This document shows positions 1-5,762 of a stretch of 11,414 nucleotides of DNA, one piece after another (position 1 is the stretch's first letter; each line of letters opens with the position of its first letter). A program made the translations under genes and the position numbers. The notes beneath the pieces were generated by a model. The model did no database searches. It had not been told where the DNA came from and was given only the letters and a program-made list of their open reading frames with translations. Location of the stretch: positions 1-11,414 of the forward strand of contig JABCZE010000023.1 in NCBI GenBank assembly GCA_013289785.1, read 5' to 3'. This DNA is from Vulcanimicrobiota bacterium (GTDB lineage Bacteria; Vulcanimicrobiota; Vulcanimicrobiia; Vulcanimicrobiales; Vulcanimicrobiaceae).

Positions 1-310
1 CAGCCACCCGGTTTTTGTGCAAAGCCCGGGGAGAGAGCTTTGCCCTAATAAGGCTCGCTGCCCATAAAAGCGGGCGTTTGCCTATAAAAGGCCCGCGCGG
101 GCATTTGCTTTTAGTGCGTGGTGAACGACCCAAGTTTCTTGGGGTCGCCAAACGGATCGCAGTAAGCGTAGTCGAGCGTCACGCTTACGGAGTATCGTGT
201 TTTATGCCGGAGCGGCCGTAGCGCTGCGGCATAAAGCGTCGTACCTGGAGCCGGGCTAAGTTCCGGTTGGGGCAGTGGGCTTGGAAGCGGCACCCGCTTC
301 GGATAGTAAA
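1..310. other. Dense array of inverted repeats upstream of flp; possible structured RNA or long 5' leader
   Basis: No convincing protein gene is present here. The stretch holds a run of short, mostly perfect inverted repeats: GCAAAGC/GCTTTGC (19-25/37-43), GCCT/AGGC (80-83/89-92), the palindrome GCCCGCGCGGGC (91-102), CGACCCAAG/CTTGGGGTCG with one bulged G (126-134/138-147), GTAAGCGT/ACGCTTAC (162-169/181-188), TTTATGCCG/CGGCATAAA with an inner AGCG/CGCT (201-209/227-235 and 211-214/222-225), CCGG/CCGG (251-254/263-266) and GAAGCGG/CCGCTTC with a 3-base loop (284-290/294-300). From 126 on, hairpin centres are spaced 35-43 bases apart. A competing stem CCCGG/CCGGG (7-11/26-30) would exclude the first one. 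I do not recognise a known riboswitch, tmRNA, RNase P, 6S or SRP signature. It could be the leader of flp, a separate noncoding RNA on either strand, or a protein-binding region. The strand is undetermined. Confidence 0.5.
41..108 (+). repeat. Imperfect short tandem-like repeats (TGCC-ATAAAAG / GCGGGC-TTTGC)
   Basis: Three related units start at 41 (TGCCCTAATAAGGC), 59 (TGCCCATAAAAGC) and 79 (TGCCTATAAAAGGC), about 18 and 20 bases apart. A 12-base unit, GCGGGCGTTTGC (70-81), recurs as GCGGGCATTTGC (97-108) with one mismatch. Each ATAAAA-like core sits in the loop of a small hairpin closed by GCC/GGC-type stems. The units could be iteron-like binding sites, repeated RNA loops, or degenerate promoter -10 elements (TATAAA at 83-88). 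Similarity between the units is visible, but their function is not. Confidence 0.45.
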
Positions 311-385
311 GAAATCTCCCGCCCGACGTCAGCCACGGGATCGGATCCTCATTTCGTGCGCCGATGATGAGTACGCCGGCGGACA

Positions 386-538
386 ATGTTTCAAAATCTC
401 TGCCGCGACGAAGAAGGCGCGACCATGGTTGAATATGGCCTGCTCGTGGCCCTGATCGCGATGGTAGCCCTCGTTGGAATTACGCTGCTCGGCACGAACC
501 TCCAGTCGCTCTACACCACCGTCGCCGGCTCCGTTTAG
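386..538 (+). CDS. flp: Flp/Fap-type (type IVb) pilin
   Basis: A 50-residue prepilin, the structural subunit of a Flp (Tad-type) pilus that is cleaved by a TadV/PilD-like prepilin peptidase and assembled in the inner membrane. The leader MFQNLCRDEEG ends in Gly11. The next residues, ATMVEY, place Glu at mature position 5 and Tyr at position 6, the family signature. A hydrophobic segment follows to about residue 36, with a short polar tail ending in SV. The leader, the Glu5-Tyr6 pair and the total length fit the family well. The ATG at 386 is the only sensible start, although the upstream GGCGGAC is a weak ribosome site. No Tad ATPase, secretin, TadE or prepilin peptidase gene is visible here, so this pilin is alone or at the edge of a locus left of the window. 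It follows the hairpin-rich stretch and precedes a terminator. Confidence 0.88.
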   Translation: MFQNLCRDEEGATMVEYGLLVALIAMVALVGITLLGTNLQSLYTTVAGSV

Positions 539-545
539 GCCGAAA

Positions 546-570
546 CCCCGACCGAAGATAAAAGTCGGGG
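546..570 (+). other. Stem-loop just after flp
   Basis: CCCCGAC (546-552) pairs perfectly with GTCGGGG (564-570) across an 11-base A-rich loop, 7 bases after the flp stop. There is no T-run after it, so it is a poor intrinsic terminator. It could stabilise the 3' end of the pilin mRNA, a common need for abundant pilin transcripts. That role is inference. Confidence 0.5.
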
Positions 571-670
571 CCCATCGAGCCGATAACAGGAGTAGCGCGA
601 GCAGCGATGTTTAGCGCGGCTCGAATAGTAATCGGCCAGGCTGAAGTTCGTCCCTTCTGCCCACGCCGCG
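571..670 (+). other. Noncoding stretch with mutually exclusive stems between flp and its terminator
   Basis: No credible gene is seen. CGAGCCG (576-582) can pair with CGGCTCG (617-623), while the overlapping GCCGAT (579-584) can pair with ATCGGC (631-636), so only one stem can form at a time. The motif TAGCGCG occurs twice (593-599 and 612-618). An AGGAG at 588-592 precedes an ATG at 607, but the resulting frame runs through the terminator and resembles nothing. The stretch may be a 3' untranslated region or part of a small RNA ending at the terminator at 671-701. Confidence 0.35.
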
Positions 671-701
671 AAAAAGGGCCGGTATCAAGCCGGTCCTTTT
701 T
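671..701 (+). terminator. Strong intrinsic (Rho-independent) terminator
   Basis: AAAAAGGGCCGG (671-682) pairs with CCGGTCCTTTTT (690-701) around a 7-base loop. It gives a 12-bp stem with a single G-T wobble and ends in a T-run. The A-run on the left also makes it work in reverse. It is the likely end of the flp transcript. It lies only 24 bases before the start of the next gene. Confidence 0.85.
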
Positions 702-725
702 GATTTGCTTGCGAAAGAGAACCGC

Positions 726-1220
726 GTGCCGGACGTTCGACTCAGCCGCAGCTTGCAGATTCCTGCCGATTTAGCCTCTCAGGCGCTCGGCGAGCTGCTG
801 CGGGCAATCGCAAAGCAGGAGGGGCCGTGGCGCGGTTTTGCGTTGCGCGTAAGTTTTGGCGATTTGCATCTCCCCGATGTCGGCTACGTCGCGGTACCGA
901 TCCATTTGACCGTCGAGAAGAACGCGAAGGAACCGCGCGTCTACGATATTACGTTTAATGCGGCCAAACTGCCGGCTGCATTCCCCGGTTTTGCCGGAGC
1001 GTTGAGCGTCGAGCCCGGCGAAATCGGACAAAGCGAGCTTCGTTTGTCCGGCAGTTACGAACTGCCGCTGCAGTTCTTTGGAAGGCTGCTCGACGCCGCG
1101 CTGATGCCCAACGTTGCGGCCCTCTCGCTCGAGAACTTCATCGACGAAATCGCGGCGGCGTGCCAGGCGCGCGTCGACCAGCGCGAAGCCGAGTTCGTCC
1201 GCTACCGCTTCCTCCAGTAG
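726..1220 (+). CDS. Hypothetical protein, START/SRPBCC-like
   Basis: A 164-residue soluble protein with no signal peptide or membrane segment. I do not recognise a named family. Alternating hydrophobic strands (FALRVSFGDLHL, VAVPIHLTV), then a PAAFPGFAGALSVEP...SELRLSGSYELPLQFFGRLLD-type pattern and a C-terminal helix ending EFVRYRFLQ, recall small lipid- or ligand-binding START-like (SRPBCC) folds; this is pattern memory, not a search result. The GTG at 726 is preferred because AAAGAGA lies just upstream and the initiator is followed by PDVRLSR. A TTG at 705 in the same frame would start immediately after the terminator stem. The stop is 11 bases before the FAD oxidoreductase start, so the two are likely co-transcribed and may be translationally coupled. 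Confidence 0.7.
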   Translation: MPDVRLSRSLQIPADLASQALGELLRAIAKQEGPWRGFALRVSFGDLHLPDVGYVAVPIHLTVEKNAKEPRVYDITFNAAKLPAAFPGFAGALSVEPGEIGQSELRLSGSYELPLQFFGRLLDAALMPNVAALSLENFIDEIAAACQARVDQREAEFVRYRFLQ

Positions 1221-1231
1221 ACGATGCAGTG

Positions 1232-2446
1232 ATGGAGGTGCGCGCGGACTGCTGCATCGTGGGCTGCGGCCCTGCCGGAATGATGGCCGGACTGCTGCTT
1301 GCGCGCGCCGGCGTCCGGACCGTTTTACTCGAGAAGCACGCCGATTTTCTTCGTGACTTTCGCGGCGATACGATTCATCCGTCAACCCTCGACGTAATGG
1401 CGGAGCTTGGTTTGCTCGAAGCCTTTTTAAAACGCCCGCACCAAGAGGTCACCACGTTAGCGGGGAACCTCGGTGACCAACTCGTTACCGTGGCGGATTT
1501 CACGCATCTTCCGACGCGCTGTAAGTTCGTCGCGTTCATGCCACAGTGGGACTTTCTGAACTTTCTCGCAGAAGAAGCCAAGCGCTTCGGGACCTTCGAC
1601 CTTCGCATGCAGGCTAGCGCGAAGGATCTGCTATGGGAGGACGGACGCGTCGCAGGCGTGCGCGCGCAGACTGCCGACGGAATCTTGGAGGTCCGCGCCG
1701 ACCTCACGATTGCCGCCGACGGACGCGAATCGGTGGTGCGAAAGGCAGCGGCTCTGGAGGTCGTCGAACTCGGCGCTCCGATGGACGTGCTGTGGCTGCG
1801 GCTTACCAAACGGCCCGACGATCCACACGAAACCTTCGGTTACATTCGAAACGGGCGGATCATGGCGCTGATCGACCGCGGCGAGTATTGGCAGTGCGCG
1901 TACGTCATCCCGAAGGGAACCCTCGCCGAACTGCACGAGCGCGGACTGGGCGAGTTTCGCCGTCAAATCGGCGAGATCGTGCCCTTTCTAAACGATCGCG
2001 CGCACGAGTTGCACACCTGGGACGACGTGAAGCTCTTGACGGTACGCGTGAACCGGCTGCGGCGCTGGTATCGTCCGGGGCTGCTCTGCATCGGCGATGC
2101 CGCCCATGCGATGTCGCCGATCGGCGGCGTCGGAATCAATCTCGCGATTCAAGATGCGGTTGCGGCATCGAACATGCTCGCCCCCAAGTTACTTGATCGC
2201 ACGCTTTCGACTCGCGATCTGCGCGCCGTTCAGCGGCGGCGTGAAATGGCGGCCAAGCTGACGCAGGCGTTGCAACTGTTCATTCAGAGTAAGGTCATCG
2301 GCAAGGTGCTGACAAACGGACGCGCGCCGCTGTTGGGCCGTTTACCGGCCTTGTTGCGCTGGCTGCCGTTCCTGCCGCGCATTCCCGGATATCTCGTGGG
2401 TTTGGGGTTTCGCCCCGAACACCTCAGCCGCAGCCGCCCGACGTAA
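1232..2446 (+). CDS. FAD-dependent oxidoreductase / monooxygenase (PHBH fold)
   Basis: A 404-residue flavoprotein of the p-hydroxybenzoate hydroxylase/UbiH superfamily. Members reduce FAD with NAD(P)H and hydroxylate or oxidise aromatic or polyketide-like substrates. Three diagnostic motifs appear in order: the N-terminal dinucleotide-binding GCGPAG (11-16) with the acidic strand end LLEKH (32-36), the DG motif AADGRESVVRK (161-171) that contacts both FAD and NAD(P)H, and the GD motif GDAAHAMSPIGGVGIN (288-303) that binds the FAD ribityl chain. The C-terminus (about 365-395) is hydrophobic and proline-rich, suggesting membrane association. The ATG at 1232 is chosen (a GTG at 1229 adjoins it); longer versions overlap the upstream gene. 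The cytochrome c gene starts 5 bases after the stop, so electron exchange between the two is plausible. The substrate is unknown, and quinone, polyketide or carotenoid-type roles are all open. Confidence 0.88.
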   Translation: MEVRADCCIVGCGPAGMMAGLLLARAGVRTVLLEKHADFLRDFRGDTIHPSTLDVMAELGLLEAFLKRPHQEVTTLAGNLGDQLVTVADFTHLPTRCKFVAFMPQWDFLNFLAEEAKRFGTFDLRMQASAKDLLWEDGRVAGVRAQTADGILEVRADLTIAADGRESVVRKAAALEVVELGAPMDVLWLRLTKRPDDPHETFGYIRNGRIMALIDRGEYWQCAYVIPKGTLAELHERGLGEFRRQIGEIVPFLNDRAHELHTWDDVKLLTVRVNRLRRWYRPGLLCIGDAAHAMSPIGGVGINLAIQDAVAASNMLAPKLLDRTLSTRDLRAVQRRREMAAKLTQALQLFIQSKVIGKVLTNGRAPLLGRLPALLRWLPFLPRIPGYLVGLGFRPEHLSRSRPT

Positions 2447-2451
2447 ACGCG

Positions 2452-2991
2452 ATGGCACGCGGGATCGCACTGGGAGTTGTCGCTACGCTGGTAGTCTTAG
2501 GATTCAGTGCATATCTGGGACTCAAGAACGGCTTGATGCCCGCCAATGCCGACGGTAAACCGTCGCGGCTGGAACGCTGGGCGGCGCGAACGTCACTTCG
2601 CGCGACGCTGGAGCGAGAGGCGCCCAAAGGCTCGAATCCGCTCCCGCTCGACGCCGCCGGCCTGATGGCCGGAATCAAGTTGTACGCTGCGAACTGCGCC
2701 GTCTGCCATGGCGCGTCCGACGGCCGGCCGTCCAACATCGCGCTCGGGCTCTATCAAAAACCCCCGCAGCTCGCCAAAGACGGGGTCGAAGACGATCCCG
2801 ACGGCGTGATTTATTGGAAGATCGATCACGGCATCCGGCTGACGGGCATGCCGGCGTTCGGCAAAAATCTCAACGCCCGGCAGCTCTGGCAGTTGACGCT
2901 CTTCCTCAAGCACATGGACGCCCTTCCGCCGGGGCCCCAGCGCGTTTGGGTTAAGGCGTCGGCTCCGGTGCGGTCGTCGGTGTCCCGCTAA
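2452..2991 (+). CDS. Membrane-anchored monoheme cytochrome c
   Basis: A 179-residue protein with an N-terminal hydrophobic segment (about residues 4-24, uncleaved anchor or signal), a basic linker, then a class I cytochrome c domain. The heme-attachment motif is CAVCH (82-86). The probable distal ligand is Met133 in TGMPAFG, followed by the typical C-terminal helix RQLWQLTLFLKHMD. It should transfer electrons on the outer face of the cytoplasmic membrane. The start ATG lies 5 bases after the FAD oxidoreductase stop, so it is read on the same message. The last 41 bases overlap the opposite-strand exported-protein gene. The C-terminal tail after about residue 155 (VWVKASAPVRSSVSR) is low in conservation signals and may be shaped by this overlap. 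The family assignment is firm; the redox partner is inferred from position. Confidence 0.9.
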   Translation: MARGIALGVVATLVVLGFSAYLGLKNGLMPANADGKPSRLERWAARTSLRATLEREAPKGSNPLPLDAAGLMAGIKLYAANCAVCHGASDGRPSNIALGLYQKPPQLAKDGVEDDPDGVIYWKIDHGIRLTGMPAFGKNLNARQLWQLTLFLKHMDALPPGPQRVWVKASAPVRSSVSR

Positions 2992-3478
2992 AAACGTACT
3001 GATCGTTGGAGTTGGTGTTGGTGTAGCTCGGCGCCGTGTCGCCGAACTGATTTTGCATCGCCGGTCCCGAGAGTACGGCAGCCGTCTCCGGATAGACCTG
3101 ACCGCGGAACGAACCGTCGCTGTTCATGGTGCCGACAACGTGCAGCTTGCCCTCGGGCCCGGCGCCCAGGCCGAGGTCGATGCTCGACGGTCCAATGCTC
3201 AGCCAGATGTAATCCCCGTCGCGACCACCCACGACCGGAATGTAGAGCTTGTTAAAGGTAGTGTGGTAATAACCGCGGATGGTGCCTGCGGGAAAAAGCT
3301 GGAGATCGAGCCTGCCCGAGATCGGGTACTGCGACCCATAGACCTGCGTGATAGCCGTTGTGTAATGAAGTTCTGTTGCCGAAGCCGCTGCTTGAGCCGA
3401 CGCCGCGTGCGGCGTCCCAAGCAAGGTTGCGCCTACAAGCGCCATGCAGCTTACCAGCCGTCCCAAAGACCGTACCAT
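2951..3478 (-). CDS. Small exported protein of unknown function
   Basis: A 175-residue secreted or periplasmic protein. It begins with a clear Sec signal peptide: basic MVRSLGR, a hydrophobic core to about residue 20, and an alanine-rich cleavage area around residues 27-31 (ASAQA). The mature part is strand-rich with repeated G/D turns, for example SGRLDLQLFPAGTIRGYY, VVGGRDGDYIWLSIG and GTMNSDGSFRGQVY. This looks like a small beta-barrel or beta-sandwich that tests a value against a grid of Gly/Asp turns rather than an enzyme, since no catalytic motif is seen. The tail (SGTPTTAPEPTP) is Thr/Pro-rich. It has one of the few strong ribosome sites here (AGGAG five bases upstream of the ATG). It is transcribed divergently from the DUF2249-Crp regulator across 56 bases, which suggests that regulator controls it. 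I do not recognise the family. Confidence 0.8.
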   Translation of the reverse strand: MVRSLGRLVSCMALVGATLLGTPHAASAQAAASATELHYTTAITQVYGSQYPISGRLDLQLFPAGTIRGYYHTTFNKLYIPVVGGRDGDYIWLSIGPSSIDLGLGAGPEGKLHVVGTMNSDGSFRGQVYPETAAVLSGPAMQNQFGDTAPSYTNTNSNDQYVFSGTPTTAPEPTP

Positions 3479-3483
3479 TCTGA

Positions 3484-3489
3484 CTCCTC
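3484..3489 (-). promoter_or_regulatory. Strong ribosome binding site of the exported-protein gene
   Basis: Read on the reverse strand, GAGGAG precedes the ATG at 3478 with a 5-base spacer. It stands out because most other genes in the window lack a recognisable Shine-Dalgarno sequence, and it fixes the start of the gene. Confidence 0.8.
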
Positions 3490-3490
3490 T

Positions 3491-3523
3491 CGGTTGACCG
3501 TCTCAGGGAGTAGAGCGCTTATC
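3491..3523 (+). promoter_or_regulatory. Candidate promoter/operator between divergent genes
   Basis: The 56-base gap holds TTGACC (3494-3499), a good -35 match, followed 18 bases later by CTTATC (3518-3523), a weak -10 match. Transcription would begin very close to the GTG at 3535. The -35 is embedded in the inverted repeat CGGTTGACCG (3491-3500), flanked by ACTCC (3483-3487) and GGAGT (3507-3511). Such symmetry would suit an autoregulatory site for the Crp-type protein, although it does not match the classic Fnr/Crp half-site TTGA-N6-TCAA. Confidence 0.35.
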
Positions 3524-3534
3524 CCGGCGAGAAC

Positions 3535-4479
3535 GTGACGGGCGTGGCACAACCTGCGGAAATTGATCTACGCACTTTCCCGGCGTGGGAGCGCCCCGAC
3601 CAGGTTCGCAAAGCGCTCGACCGGCTCCCATCGGGGGGCTCGCTTACCCTCATTACCGAGAACGAACCGCGGGCACTCTCCGTGCGCATTACTCAGGAGC
3701 GGCCGGATCGCTTTGTAATGGAAGCGCGCCGCATCGCCAGCCGCATGTGGCATCTGCGCCTGACGCCTCGTGGGGAAGAGACCGATCGAAACTCGGCCGC
3801 CCAGCACCTCAGCCACTGTTCGGCATTCGCCGGCGTCGACGCTGAGGTTCGACAGGAGCTCGGCGCGGCCGCGGTTTGGCAAACCGGGCGCCGCGGACAG
3901 ACCTTGGTCGCCGAGAACGCGGACTGGCCGTTCATGGGCGTGGTAACCGAAGGCATCGTGGCGCGCGCCAACGGGGGCGGCCGCGAACGCGAGCGCATCC
4001 TGTACGAAATTTTCCCATACGAAGTCTTCGGCGTTGCGGAGTATTTCGACCGCGGTCTAAAGATGGCGCGCATCGCCGTCTTCTCGAAGTCCGCTCACGT
4101 CCTCAAGCTGCCCTGGGAGGCCGTTTCACGCGTCGCAGCCGGCTATCCGCAACTGACCAACGCGTTGGGCATCGTTTTGGCGCAGCGGGTTCGCCTGCTC
4201 GCAGATGCGCTCAGCGTGCAGGGATCGCTTCCGATTCTTGGCCGTATCGCGAAGGTGCTGCTTCCATACGCAATGCACGAGCGGGGGCTCGTGCAGGCCG
4301 CGTCGTCGCTGTCGACCATTACGCAATCGCAGATCGCGGCGGCCGGCGGGACGGTAAAGGAAGTGGCAGCGCGTGCGATCGCGGAGCTCGAGTCGCGCGA
4401 CGCGTTACGCCGCGAGCACGGACACATCCGCTACCTCGATCGTGAAGTTCTTTTAGAGCTGATCCGCGCCGTCTCCTAA
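3535..4479 (+). CDS. DUF2249 - cyclic-nucleotide-like - Crp/Fnr HTH fusion transcription regulator
   Basis: A 314-residue protein with three parts. Residues about 8-78 (EIDLRTFPAWERPDQV...LPSGGSLTLITENEPRAL...RPDRF...WHLRLTP) match the pattern of DUF2249, a small domain found in proteins tied to nitric oxide, denitrification and hemerythrin-like functions. Residues about 92-195 resemble a Crp-type cupin sensor domain, and about 235-305 form a winged helix-turn-helix with the recognition-helix region TQSQIAAAGGTVKEVAARAIAELESRDAL. The usual cAMP-binding core (GE...R-S/T) is not evident: the equivalent area reads FGVAEYFDRG...MARIAVF. Only one cysteine (Cys95) is present, so neither cAMP nor an Fnr-type 4Fe-4S cluster is likely the ligand. 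Heme, NO or another small ligand would fit better. The GTG at 3535 is the longest start; a GTG at 3544 is possible. The stop overlaps the serS stop by 4 bases. Domain calls come from residue patterns. Confidence 0.75.
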   Translation: MTGVAQPAEIDLRTFPAWERPDQVRKALDRLPSGGSLTLITENEPRALSVRITQERPDRFVMEARRIASRMWHLRLTPRGEETDRNSAAQHLSHCSAFAGVDAEVRQELGAAAVWQTGRRGQTLVAENADWPFMGVVTEGIVARANGGGRERERILYEIFPYEVFGVAEYFDRGLKMARIAVFSKSAHVLKLPWEAVSRVAAGYPQLTNALGIVLAQRVRLLADALSVQGSLPILGRIAKVLLPYAMHERGLVQAASSLSTITQSQIAAAGGTVKEVAARAIAELESRDALRREHGHIRYLDREVLLELIRAVS

Positions 4480-5762
4480 GCCGGAATTCGGTCGAAACCG
4501 GCGTACGGCCGGAGCACCTCGGGCACCACAACGGTCCCGTCGCGCTGCTGGTAGTTTTCGAGAATCGCGATGAGCGTTCGACCGATGGCTAGGGCCGAAC
4601 CGTTGAGCGTGTGCACGAACTCGGGTTTCGCGCCGCGCTCGCGCCGGAAGCGTATCGAAGCGCGGCGCGCTTGAAAATCCGTGCAGTTGGAGCACGAGCT
4701 AATCTCACGATACGCGTTGTTGCTCGGAACCCAGACCTCGATATCGTACGTCTTGGCCGCGTTAAAACCAATATCGCCGGCGCAGAGCGCGACCACGCGG
4801 TGCGGCAGTTCGAGCTCCACGAGGAGCGATTCGGCGTCGCGCGTCAGCCGTTCGAGCGCTTCAAACGAGGCTTCGGGCGCCGTCAGCCAGACGAGCTCGA
4901 CCTTTTCGAATTGGTGCTGCCGCATCAGCCCACGAGTATCTTTACCGGCGGCACCGGCCTCTTTGCGAAAGCAGGGTGTGTACGCGACGTACTGCTGCGG
5001 CAGTTCTGAGAACTCCAGAATCTCGTCGCCGCGCAGCGCCGTCAGCGGCACTTCGGCCGTTGGTATCATGAACAGGCCCGCATCGCGATCCTCGAACATT
5101 GCGTCGGCGAATTTGCTCAACTGCCCGGTCGACCACATCGTCGCGCGCGAGACGAGCAACGGGGGCGCAATCTCGAGATAGCCGCGCTCGCGCCCGCGAT
5201 CGAGAAAGAACGCGGCGAGGGCTCGCGACAGGCGCGCGCCGGCGCCGCCGAGCACGGCGAAGCGGCTGCCCGAGAGTTTTGCAGCTCGCGTGAAATCCAG
5301 AATCCCGAGTTGTTCGCCGATCTCCCAGTGCGGTTTTGCCGGGAAGTCGAAGTCGCGCGGCGTTCCCCAGCGCCGCAGTTCGACGTTGGATGCTTCGTCG
5401 GAACCGTCGGGAACGGAGTCGTCGAGAAGGTTCGGTGTCTGCTCGAGCAGCGCTCGCAGCGGCGAGCTTTCGCCGGAGGTCGACAGCGCGCGAGCGCGTT
5501 CTTCCAATGCGGCGATCTCGCTTGAGAGCGCATCGATTTGCGGCCGCACTTCACGCGCCGCGGCAGCTTTGTCGCCGGCCTGCCCGATGGTGGCCGAAAG
5601 GCGGTTCTTTTCTGCCTTCGCCTTTTCTGCTGCGGTCAGCGCCGAGCGGTACTCCTCGTCGCAGCGCAGAAACTCGTCGACGATCGACGGATCGGCCCCG
5701 CGGCGAGCCAGCGAGCGTCGTACGCGGTCGGGATCGCGTCGAACCAGAGCAATATCGAGCAT
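4476..5762 (-). CDS. serS: Seryl-tRNA synthetase
   Basis: A 428-residue class II synthetase that charges tRNA-Ser (and tRNA-Sec) with serine in the cytoplasm. Its length is normal for the bacterial enzyme. The N-terminus MLDIALVRRDPDRVRRSL is typical, and residues about 35-95 form the long antiparallel coiled-coil arm that grips the tRNA variable loop. The catalytic core has the motif 2 region YTPCFRKEAGAAGKDTRGLMRQHQFEKVEL (split across 261-290) and motif 3 around GSALAIGRTLIAILENYQ (388-405), including the ATP-binding arginine. The ATG at 5762 is chosen because it gives the family N-terminus; an ATG at 5777 would add five residues. No T-box or obvious ribosome site lies upstream. Its ATG lies opposite the moeA ATG within one CATG. 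Confidence 0.96.
   Translation of the reverse strand: MLDIALVRRDPDRVRRSLARRGADPSIVDEFLRCDEEYRSALTAAEKAKAEKNRLSATIGQAGDKAAAAREVRPQIDALSSEIAALEERARALSTSGESSPLRALLEQTPNLLDDSVPDGSDEASNVELRRWGTPRDFDFPAKPHWEIGEQLGILDFTRAAKLSGSRFAVLGGAGARLSRALAAFFLDRGRERGYLEIAPPLLVSRATMWSTGQLSKFADAMFEDRDAGLFMIPTAEVPLTALRGDEILEFSELPQQYVAYTPCFRKEAGAAGKDTRGLMRQHQFEKVELVWLTAPEASFEALERLTRDAESLLVELELPHRVVALCAGDIGFNAAKTYDIEVWVPSNNAYREISSCSNCTDFQARRASIRFRRERGAKPEFVHTLNGSALAIGRTLIAILENYQQRDGTVVVPEVLRPYAGFDRIPA

Noticed and set aside
19..43. Cyclic-di-GMP riboswitch (GEMM) core suggested by GTGCAAAGCC
   Set aside because: Only one fragment resembles the GEMM core; the second helix and tetraloop receptor cannot be found in the right order.
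15..221. Forward 68-residue frame at the window start
   Set aside because: No family resemblance; it crosses four hairpins and has no ribosome site.
1..385. CRISPR array or integron attC site
   Set aside because: The inverted repeats differ from each other in sequence, so there are no identical direct repeats with spacers and no attC core sites.
111..386. Reverse-strand 91-residue frame upstream of flp
   Set aside because: It needs a TTG start without a ribosome site, resembles no protein I know, and spans several perfect inverted repeats better explained as structured noncoding DNA.
607..780. Small forward frame with AGGAG upstream (ATG at 607)
   Set aside because: The spacer is 14 bases, the frame reads through the terminator at 671-701 and into the next gene, and the product is low-quality sequence.
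771..1385. Reverse-strand 204-residue frame
   Set aside because: Arg/Ser-rich shadow of the START-like gene and the FAD gene start; no motif.
5290..5760. Long N-terminal extension of moeA
   Set aside because: It is antisense to the well-conserved serS gene, and MoeA homology begins only after the ATG at 5761.
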